Source of the DNA: Adiantum capillus-veneris
Lineage: Eukaryota; Streptophyta; Polypodiopsida; Polypodiales; Pteridaceae
DNA length: 64,000 nucleotides
Assembly: GCA_014529385.2 (NCBI GenBank)
Contig: CM043945.1
Coordinates: 145,499,741 to 145,563,740, forward strand
Direction of reading: 5' to 3'
The notes beneath the pieces are model-generated. The model saw only the letters and a program-made list of their open reading frames with translations, did no database searches and had not been told where the DNA came from. Of the stretch, positions 56,313 through 64,000 are shown in pieces. How positions within the stretch are numbered: position 1 is the first letter of the stretch; every line of letters starts with the position of its first letter. The position numbers and the translations under genes are program-made.

Positions 56313-56395
56313 CGGGATTACAGGTTACAGGTTACAGTTTACAAGTTACAGGGACAGGTACAGGTACAAGTGATTCACATAGGTACAGGTAGCTG
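56313..56395 (+). repeat. ACAGG minisatellite in Tat-1 leader
   Basis: About ten imperfect units of 6-8 bases of the type GTTACAG / GGTACAG within 83 bases, close to the primer site. Just upstream GCTTCGAG occurs twice (56288, 56302). Confidence 0.85.
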
Positions 56396-56983
56396 GAGTA
56401 CAGTGATATACTAGCAGTGATGTCACTTGCAGTTGTTGTGGGTATGCATCACTTGGCGCCTATTTGAGCGCATTGTCTACTGGATTGTACGTTACTTGTG
56501 GAAACTGCCATTGTACGCATTTGTGGAGCCATACTTGGTTGTATTTGGCAATCCCAGCCATTTCTGAGTTTTGGTCTGGAAGATAGTCATTTCTGAGACT
56601 TGACTATACGCGATTTGCATTAGCCTTCGTGTGAGGGTTGATAGCGTGAGGTTTTTATTGAGCTGGGGGATTCTCAAATGTAGAGATCCTTTCGGTGATA
56701 CAAGTAGCTGGAGCACCCTTTTTGTGACCTCGCCATAGGCTATGTACTAGTGAGTCCTACATGATGCTCGGGTTCTATTGTTGACAGTTTATGCATACAT
56801 ATACAATCTATATTTTGGGTTCCTACTGCTCTATTTCTAGGGAAACTCTGGCAAAAATTTTCCAAGTTATGATGGCTGGTTTTTTGGTCTTTTGAGCCAT
56901 TTATGCTGTTATGCTGCTGAAATTTTGGCAAAATCAGAGGTTAAGTCAGGTGTGCCTTCTTGGGAGCTTCATGGTTGGCTTTA
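56396..56983 (+). other. Tat-1 leader, non-coding
   Basis: No gene seen between the minisatellite and the small ORF. Confidence 0.5.
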
Positions 56984-57202
56984 ATGGATAATCAAAATGG
57001 CCCTCAATTCACTCCATTTCATTTAACTCAAAGAATCCAGATAAATGTTCATGTGTCCAGGATGATTTTTTTCCAGCAGCGCATAGTCTTTATGTTCGGG
57101 CCAAGAAGATTACGAGAGATCTTGGAATGCCCTTTGCCTGTTTTAATTCCGATGATCAACTATGAAAACTCATTTGATGTGCATGTGTTTGTCCTTATCT
57201 AA
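56984..57202 (+). CDS. Small leader ORF, copy A (72 aa)
   Basis: Intact 72-residue frame from the ATG at 56984 (MDNQNGPQF) to TAA, placed between primer site and gag. About 37 of 72 residues match the ORF at 23921-24139, at the same length and without gaps. Shared blocks: I-x-I-N-V, S-R-x-I-x-F-Q-Q-R-I-V-F, P-x-R-L-x-E-I-L, P-x-P, P-[LM]-I-x-Y, S-F-D-V. Hydrophobic-rich (I/L/V/F), no signal peptide, no zinc motif. No family recognised. It is not fused to gag: the gag ATG is about 100 bases downstream in another frame. Confidence 0.7.
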   Translation: MDNQNGPQFTPFHLTQRIQINVHVSRMIFFQQRIVFMFGPRRLREILECPLPVLIPMINYENSFDVHVFVLI

Positions 57203-57304
57203 AGTTGAGCTCCATTGAAGTTTTTGGGGATTGGGTAGTCAAAAGTTTTGGGTTCTTGCACGTGTGTTCAAAGGGGTTCTCAAAGCATTGAAACTTGGGT
57301 AGCC

Positions 57305-58566
57305 ATGGCTTTCTCTTATCCGGAGTTTCATGGAAGAAGTGATGAAGATGTGGAAGACTTTCTGGAAAAGATGGAGGTTTCCTGCATTAGCAACCAGATT
57401 CATGACCCTGCGCAGATGTTACGTGTTCTCCAAATTTGTTTGAAGAGTGATGCACGAGTTTGGTCCAAAGCATTTGAAGAGGAGTTGCGTGTAGCGGATC
57501 CACCTATAAGATTGAGTTGGGACAATCTACGACATGGGTTGGAAGTGGAGTTTGTGAAGATAGAAAGATCATGACAAAGTGTGGCAAGAAGTACAGGCTT
57601 TGGTGCAAAAGGAAGGTGAGCCAGTAGATGCGTACATACGTAAGTTTTCATTGGCATGGGAGCGAATGTGCAAGGCCTTAGCACCACAGGTACCCCCGCC
57701 TGACATGATGAAGAAGGACAAGTTCTTAGCTGGTCTTTGGGAGAATATACGTTGGAGAGTGGAGCTAAAGAAGCCTAGGACATATGAAGATGCACTAGAG
57801 GTAGCAAGGAACAAAGAGTGGAAGTTGAGGAAAATGAGCCAGTTAGGGGTGGAGTCTTTGCCATGAGGTCTGAATTTCAGCCTATAGAGTCTTTACAAGG
57901 TCACATGTCAGGGGTTCATCACGAACCAGTGGTTCCTGTTACTACTCAGGTTATGCCAGCAGTGGTCACTACACCAGTGCAAGATGATGGGCTAAGGCAA
58001 GACATGAGGCAAATGGTAGATTTGATGAAGAATCTCAGCCTAAACATGCTAGGTCAAGTGGGAAATAATCGAGGTCGAAGGAGGTTTGCAAATCAGCCAG
58101 GAGGTGAAGAAAGGCCTAGGAATGGTGTTGGACAAAGCAATGGTAGGTTTTGGAGGCATACGCCCACATGTTATAATTGTGGAGAGTTGGGTCACATCAG
58201 CCCGCAATGTGATAAGCCACCAAGGATGGGGGGAGACATGTATCCATTGCCAAGACATGTGCTAATAGGTCAAATGATTATGGCATCGAAATTAAGGGAG
58301 AGGAAGGAACCAGTGGACTGACCCAGGAGGAAAAGGGAAAGACAAAAGTGCTAAGTGTAGTCACCTTGGAGAAGGCATCAAAGCTAGAGGATACATTAGT
58401 GATTCCTATTGGGAAGAGGACCAGAGAGGATAAGGAAGGAAGAAGTGCCCCAGGTCCAAGTAAGAAGAAAGGAAAGAGCCATGAAGGCGAGGATGTCAAG
58501 GCCAAGAGGAAAAGGAGAGCTCGTCGAAAGTTTCATGTTTCAGATTTTCCAGTAGGGGATGGGTAA
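57305..58566 (+). pseudogene. Tat-1 gag
   Basis: Starts at MAFSYPEFHGRSDEDVEDFLEKM, with the capsid-like stretch ARVWSKAFEEEL and then DAYIRKFSLAWERMCKAL in a second frame (shift near 57570), a further shift near 57815, the CCHC zinc knuckle CYNCGELGHISPQC (58171-58212), and a basic linker KKKGKSHEGEDVKAKRKRRA in a third frame from 58322. TAA at 58564 stands where Tat-2 has CAA. It would build the particle and package RNA. Confidence 0.88.
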
Positions 58567-58578
58567 TTAAGCTATGAC

Positions 58579-60849
58579 TTGAAGGAGGATATGACGAGCA
58601 GGAAGGCAGATGTTACTTTTGGGCAGCTTATAGAGATGGTGCCTAAGCTAAAGCGACAGTGGAAGAGGATGGTTAACCCAATGGAGAAAGAGCCAGAGAG
58701 AGGTTCAGTAAAGGTGTTGGCAATGGATGAGCTACCAGACATTTGTCCAATAGTAGATGTGTGGCATAAAAGGAAAAATTTGGGACAAGGTTATGTGGAT
58801 GGCGGAGCCCAAATATGCGTCATAACACACTCATGCGTTGAGAAGATGGGTCTCACAGTGGCTGGGGTGTCAGGTTTTCGGATCAGATTGGCAAACCATC
58901 AAAAAGTAAAATGCTTGGGTGTTGTAAAGAGCTTAGAAGTGGAGGCATATGATGCAAAGGCAGTGGTTGATTTTCATGTGATGCCAGCAGGGTTGGGAGC
59001 ATATCCTATTATACTGGGTAGACCATGGTTACGTGCAGTGGGAGCTGTTCAAGATTGGCGACATGGTACGATTAGCCTCTATGGAAAGACAAGTACCAAG
59101 AAGCTTTATAATATGGACACAAGGAAACGATTAGAGGAGCTTTATGAAGATGAGGATGAGTCTAGTGATGAAGACTCTTCCACGGTGACAGATGAGGACA
59201 GTGATAGCACTACCAGCAGTGATGAGGATGCTGATGTTGCATTTCTTTTGATGGACAAAGAAATCCAGGAGTTTGGTTTAGTTGCATTTGCGAATGAGGT
59301 TGAAGATGAAAGTGAAGGGCCTTATGAAGTGATTGAAGGGCTGATGCAAACCAAGGTTGAGTTGTCAAAGAAGCAAGAATTGATGACACAAATGATCAGT
59401 GGAGACCTCTCAGCTATGGAGAAGGATATTTATTTGCACATGCTGGCTAGTTTTCCTGATTTGTTCATTACTTCATATGAAGAGATCAGAGGGTTCAAGG
59501 GCGAAGAGATGCATATAGAGCTGAAAGAAGGTGCTAAGCCAGTGCGGCAAAGGCTAAGAAGGATGGGTCAAGAGCAAATGGAAGCCTTGCGAGAAGAGGT
59601 GGACAAGTTGTTGAAGGCAGGGTTCATAGTCACTGTGGAGACCACAGAATGGGTGAGTCCAGTTGTAGTCAGTCCAAAGAAGGATGGGAAGTGGAGAATT
59701 TGTGTAGATTTTAAACCCTTAAATGCAGCCACTAAGAAGAACCCATATCCTCTTCCATTCATCGATCAGATCTTGGATTTAGTGGCAGGTTATGAGAGGT
59801 ACAGTGTGTGTGATGGTTTTTCAGGCTATTTTCAATTGAAGATTGCTCTTAAAGACCGCACAAAGACGACTTTTATTATGCCATGGGGATGCTATTGCTA
59901 CACAGTATTGCCATTTGGGTTGTCAAATGGACCTTCCTTCTATCAAGAGAGAGCAAATTGGGTGTTGGAACCATTCATTGGTAGTTGTGTTAAAGATTTT
60001 ATGGATGACTTCTGTGTTTATAGCATTAGGGCTGAACACCATGAGAAGTTGCAGATGGTATTGGCTCGATATGATGAATGTGGAGGACAACTAAATCCAA
60101 AGAAATGTCATCTAGCACAGCCAAGGGTGAAGTTATTGGGCCATATGGTGTCAGAAAATGGCATTGAGGCTGATCCAGATAAGGTTAAGTCTAGTATTCT
60201 TCTTCCATCACCTACGAGTACGAAGCAATTGGCAACTTTTATACACAAAGTGAAGTACATGGCACGGTTTATTCCATTGTCTTCGCAGCTTCTTTATCCA
60301 TTACAGCAAGTGGCAAAGCATGATCCATTGCAATGGGATGACAAGTGTGAAGAAGTGTTTCAAGAGGTGAAAGAGGTGTTAGGGGGGTTGTCAGCCATGC
60401 AGGCTCCTGATTGGGAGAAAGTGTTTTATGTAAATCCATCAGTAGGGGATGATGCCATTGGAGCCATGCTATTGCAAAAGGTGAAGGGCAGCCATTATAT
60501 GAGGCCGGTGTATTGTGCAAGCCGAGTGAAGTTGGTAGCGGAGAGAAAGTTCTCGGAAGTAGAGCTAGTGATGACCAGTGTAATATTTGCTTGTCGACGA
60601 TTTCGTCATTACCTACTACCACGGCCTTTTGTTTTCTTGACGAGTTATACCTTTTTGCCACAGTTAATTAATGGTACTAACATGTCAAATGTGGTAAAGA
60701 AATGGGTAATTGAGCTGCAAGAGTTTGAGTTCTCTTTTCTAGTGGAAGATAGTACAAGGGCTACCCTAGCTGATTTGTTGACCTACAAGGAGAATCCCCT
60801 TATTGTTAAGGAAGAGGTGGTGAGAAAGGTAGTTGAAGAAGTTCCATAG
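58579..60849 (+). pseudogene. Tat-1 protease, RT and first RNase H
   Basis: 756 open codons. Protease: GYVDGGAQICVI (Asp-Gly-Gly) and YPIILGRPWLR. An acidic E/D/S linker follows (59140-59240). RT: WVSPVVVSPKKDGKWRICVD, YSVCDGFSGYFQL, FGLSNGPSFYQ and FMDD at 59998-60009. RNase H 1: the canonical DAS triplet is replaced (VFYVNPSVGDDAIG) and TDH by TSY (FLTSYTFLPQL), while ERKFSEVEL keeps a Glu. So it has lost catalytic Asp residues and probably serves as a structural connection. It ends in a TAG at 60847 where Tat-2 reads CAT. Confidence 0.92.
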
Positions 60850-60864
60850 ATCAGCAATGCACAT

Positions 60865-61539
60865 GTGTTGTTCTTTGATGGTTCATACAGAAAGAGCCAT
60901 GATGCAGCTTCAGGGGGTATAGCACTTTATGATCCAAAGGGGAAGCTAGTATGCAAGAGAGGGTTCAAATTGGATGCTCATAGTAACAATGAGGCTGAAT
61001 ATGCTACTCTGGAATCCGGATTACACATTTGTTTGAAGCATGGGGTTCGAAGGTTGAGCATAAAAGGTGATGCCTTGTTAGTGGTGAAGCAAGTGCTGGG
61101 TGTGTGGAAGACCAAGAACACCTCATTGAAGGAAATGTACTTCAGAATTAAAGGCCTGTTAAAAAATTTCAAAGCATGGATCATCAGACACATTGAACGT
61201 GCTCTAAATGGAGAGGCACATGAAGCAGATCAAGGCATGATTGGGGAGCTATTTGTGTTGAGGACCACTTTACCTCTTTATCATGGCCGGGAAAGTTTGG
61301 CTCAAGAAGAGGAGTTTTTGCTAACAGGAATCATTCCAAAGGAGATTCAGAAGTCTAAGAAGTATGGCTTTGTGCATAGAGCCTACAGGTACAAATTGAT
61401 TGGTGATGTCTTATACATGAAAGGGGTTGATCTCGTGTTGAGACGTGTACCTTGGCGGGAGGAGCTTTACAGAGTGTTGGAAGAGAATCATGAAGGCGCA
61501 TGTGGTGGCCATTTTGCTCTAAAGAATCACCTTGCATAA
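60865..61539 (+). pseudogene. Tat-1 archaeal-type RNase H and integrase zinc region
   Basis: Second RNase H with FFDGSYRKSHDAASGG (Asp at 60877), NNEAEYATLESGL, IKGDALLVVKQVLG and RALNGEAHEAD, the four acidic positions of the family. It would degrade RNA in the hybrid in place of the crippled first domain. Then ELYRVLEENHEGACGGHF starts the integrase zinc region. A single extra A near 61525, relative to Tat-2, shifts the frame. Confidence 0.92.
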
Positions 61540-62629
61540 GATTTTGCAAGAGGGGTATGTATGGCCTAGTTTGCACAAGGATGTTCACCATTGGTGTAGG
61601 TCTTGCAATAGGTGTCAAGAATTTGGGAAGAGAGTGTTGAAGCCAAAGCTACGAAAAACCATTATGGCGTTTGATGTGTTTGAAAAGTGGGGGATTGATG
61701 CAATAGGCCCGTTACCTATCACAAGCAGGGGCAAAAGCTATATCTTGACGGCAGTGGACTATCTTTCTAGATGGGCAGAGGCTATAGCAGTAAAAAAGAT
61801 CACTGCAAAGGATGTTGCAAAATTTGTGTATGATGAAATATGTTGCAAGTTTGGGGTGCCACTGAAGATACTTTCAGATAAGGGGCCTGGCTTTAGAGCT
61901 AAACTGCCAGATTTTTTATGTGCAAAGATGAAGATTAGGCATCAACATACCACTCCTTATTACCCGCAGTGTAATAGCTTAAATGAAAGATTCAATGGTG
62001 AGTTGGTACAAATTCTTTCTAAAGTGACAGAGCACCAAGGAAAGAATTGGGATTTGGAATTGCCTAGTGGATTATGGGCTTACCGTACTTCGGTGAAGAC
62101 AGGTACAGGGTTTACTCCATTTCATTTGGTGTATGGAAAGGAAGCACTATTGCCTGTGGAAGTAGAGTTGCTTGCGGTCAAGATGTTAGAGAAGTTGCTT
62201 GGGCCGCCTAGTGATGCATTCAAAGAGAGGCTCTTGCAGTTACAAGAGGTCCAGTTGGATAGGATGAGCGCATTGGAGCATTATGGGAAGATGCAGGATA
62301 AGGCTTTGGCAAAGATAAATGAAAAGGTCAAAAGTAAGGGTATCAACTGTAAGCTGGATAACACCTTCCAAAAGAAGTGTCAAATTAAGTGGGAAGGCCC
62401 TTTCAAGGTAGTGGAGTGTTTTCCAAATGGCACATATGAGCTGGCTAACGTGGATGGTGTTCTACATAAGTCAAGGGTAAATGGATTGCGTCATAAATTG
62501 TATCATGCTAGATTGATGATGGTGGAGCAAGATGAGTTGTCTGTGGATCAAGCAGTGTTGGTGAGGGATGAGGAGACCTGTGATGCGGCGAGTCTCATAT
62601 CTCTCTTTGCCGCTGTTGATCATGAATGA
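61532..62629 (+). pseudogene. Tat-1 integrase
   Basis: 365 open codons continuing after the shift. Zinc Cys pair CRSCNRC, core D61696 (WGIDAIGP), D61877 (LSDKGPGF) and E61985 (LNERFNGEL) at D-35-E spacing, then a GPF module (KWEGPFKVVECF) and a tail ending with a natural TGA at 62627. No chromodomain. It would insert Tat cDNA. Confidence 0.93.
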
Positions 62630-62639
62630 TCTAGCAGGC

Positions 62640-62657
62640 TAGGGGATGGGCAAATTA
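62640..62657 (+). promoter_or_regulatory. Tat-1 polypurine tract
   Basis: TAGGGGATGGG followed by CAAATTA before the 3' LTR. The tract is set back seven bases from the LTR, as also in Tat-2. Confidence 0.7.
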
Positions 62658-63801
62658 TGTCAGGAGTTTTTTGGAGCAAGAGATTGCGCATATGTACATA
62701 TACATGCATGGTGCATCAAATAAAGAATTGCCCATTTTTCAGAGCCAGGTGGTTACGTGGGGCCCACATGTGTACATGTAGGACAAGGTGTACATAGTGC
62801 ATCGATTTTCACTATTACCAGTACCACTGTGTTTTTTCTACAATAAGGAGGAGTTGGTAGCGCGTAAAACTTCTCGAGGAAGCTATCCGCGGGCCAACGA
62901 CATGAGGTAAGCAGGTACGTCAGATGGCATCGAGTGGCGTCAGGAGGTCGAACGAGGTCAATACTTGCACGCGGAGAAGTATGGACACGACGTGGGTGTT
63001 TTCTTGTGATACTTATGCAGAAAGGTCATCATGAGGAAAAATTTTTGGGGCCACTCCACGTGGTTGCGAGATGCATTATTTGGAAAAACTGAGTGCCAGG
63101 TGTGCGGATGATGCAAAAAGGTGACAACTATGCATTGTGAGGTCAGTTTTTGGCCTGTTCGGGGTCCGTTTGAGGTCATCTAAAAGGCCACGGGTGCCCA
63201 AATAATAAATCTAAGTGTGGGAACTGAAAAAACAGAGAGAATACCAGAAAAAATGTGGAGAAGAGAGGAGGAACAGCCGCAAGTGTGTTTTTGCTGTTTT
63301 TGGAGCATTTTTTGGCCCTAAACTGCTCATCCGAGGTCAGATTTGAGCACTGTGACATTGTAGGGTGGGGTTTTTGGGCGTTCTCGACGTAATGGCGCTG
63401 TCCATTTTGCCAAATTTCTCACAGATTTTTTGCTATTTTTCTGTGTAATCTTCTCCGGTGAGTGAAGCCTCCGCTTAACTTTGTGGTTGTATCTGGTGTA
63501 TTTCCTCAATACTGTGTAAACTATTTGCCCCATTGGTGTTGGGCTGAGCTTCATTGAGTCTAAACAATAGCAATTTTCCTCCTTTGAGCTGAATTGAGAG
63601 TGTGTGTGTGTGAGTGTGTATGTGTGAGTGTTGAGTGGGCAAGTGGGAAATCTCTCTCTTCTCACTTCGTTTGTGTGTTTCCTGTCTCGGCCAGGCTGGT
63701 TGTGTAAGCCGAGTGGTGCCCCATAATGTGTGTGTGTATCATTCCAAGAGTGTGTGTCGGGTCATTATAGAGGCGTTGTGTGTGTTTCCATCCCGCTCAC
63801 A
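62658..63801 (+). repeat. Tat-1 3' LTR
   Basis: 1144 bases, the same length as the 5' LTR. Confidence 0.96.
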
Positions 63802-64000
63802 ACGTAAGCCATTCACAGTATTTCGTAGCTTTTGGCGTCGTCGATCTGCGGCCTAATTTCATCATAACTAGGAATTTACATGTTCAAATAAAAAACTAAG
63901 CATAGGCGGGGTATTGGGGCATCAGTGCTAAGCATTTAGATGCATTCTGGGTCAAAAACGACTAGGTCAAAAATCCACTGCTATTAATAATTACGATTTT
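63802..64000 (+). repeat. Gypsy-B 3' LTR, right part (cut by window)
   Basis: Resumes the Gypsy-B LTR at ACGTAAGCCATTCACAG, matching 37161-37358; about 330 bases of LTR remain beyond the window. Includes the degenerate palindrome arm at the very end (ATTAATAATTACGATT). Confidence 0.93.

Larger units (their letters stand above)
55101..63801 (+). mobile_element. Tat-1, Tat-type gypsy element inside Gypsy-B 3' LTR
   Basis: 8701 bases. LTRs 55101-56244 and 62658-63801 are both 1144 bases, and I count about eight differences in their first 240 bases. The uninterrupted LTR at 36772 shows the target as ...GCATTGACGTAAGCC. ACGT (55097-55100 and 63802-63805) is duplicated, a 4-base match; the preceding base differs (G left; on the right it is the last A of the element), so a 5-base duplication with a change is also possible. 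Internal order: primer site, leader with small ORF, gag, protease, RT, degenerate RNase H, archaeal-type RNase H, integrase. The second RNase H is the hallmark of the Tat clade. Confidence 0.96.
36772..64000 (+). mobile_element. Gypsy-B, very large Ty3/gypsy element (runs off window)
   Basis: 5' LTR 36772-37687, primer site 37690, gag-pol 39727-47716, a second protease-like domain and basic ORF to 48903, a repeat-filled spacer, ORF-X 51118-54666, polypurine tract and 3' LTR from 54706. Tat-1 sits inside the 3' LTR, and the last third of that LTR lies past 64000. Without Tat-1 the element is about 18.9 kb with 17.0 kb between LTRs. Gag-pol has many stops and several shifts. LTRs differ more than those of Tat-1, as expected of an older host. 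Lineage unresolved; integrase lacks a chromodomain and no archaeal-type RNase H is seen. Confidence 0.93.

Overview
The window looks like land-plant nuclear DNA made almost wholly of LTR retrotransposons and their debris; I found no host gene, tRNA or rRNA I can defend. Plant origin is inferred from Ty1/copia elements primed by initiator-Met tRNA (TGGTATCAGAGC), non-chromodomain Ty3/gypsy elements with TGGCGCC-type primer sites, and a Tat-type element carrying a second, archaeal-type RNase H. The density of nested elements and long microsatellites suggests a large, repeat-rich genome (fern, other seed-free plant or gymnosperm are possible; this is a weak inference).

Layout. 345-3345: decayed copy of an unknown long protein gene (called ORF-X here). 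4471-6830 (minus): decayed unknown gene. 6985-7350: pyrimidine-rich tract. 7487-9922 (minus): internally deleted copia element (Copia-3). 9923-10790: scrap of a gypsy gag-protease. 10893-12072: microsatellite-rich repeat, copy 1. 12073-23606: Gypsy-A, split by Copia-2 (14819-19296, minus, duplicated site GAAGT). 22530-23606 is an LTR followed at once by a primer site and a leader with two small overlapping ORFs. 24905-29257: truncated Tat-type element (Tat-2) that lost the catalytic part of its RT. 29258-35895: microsatellite-rich repeat copy 2, split by Copia-1 (29433-34927, duplicated site TCTTT), the best preserved element here. 36772 to beyond the window end: Gypsy-B, a very large gypsy element (17.0 kb between LTRs) with gag-pol, a second protease-like domain, repeat-filled leader and spacer, and a full-length ORF-X before its 3' LTR. 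That 3' LTR is itself split by Tat-1 (55101-63801).

How the parts relate. The pol genes supply protease, RT/RNase H and integrase for copying through RNA and reinsertion; most are broken here by stops and frameshifts. Order of events can be read from nesting: Gypsy-B before Tat-1, Gypsy-A before Copia-2, the microsatellite repeat before Copia-1. The features least explained by known element biology are: (1) 22-base dyad palindromes recurring about every 284 bases in both non-coding blocks of Gypsy-B; (2) a family of 70-72 residue leader ORFs found in two different gypsy leaders, once as a tandem pair sharing ATGA; (3) ORF-X, about 1180 codons with no frameshift, in the env position; and (4) a second retropepsin-like domain after the integrase of Gypsy-B.
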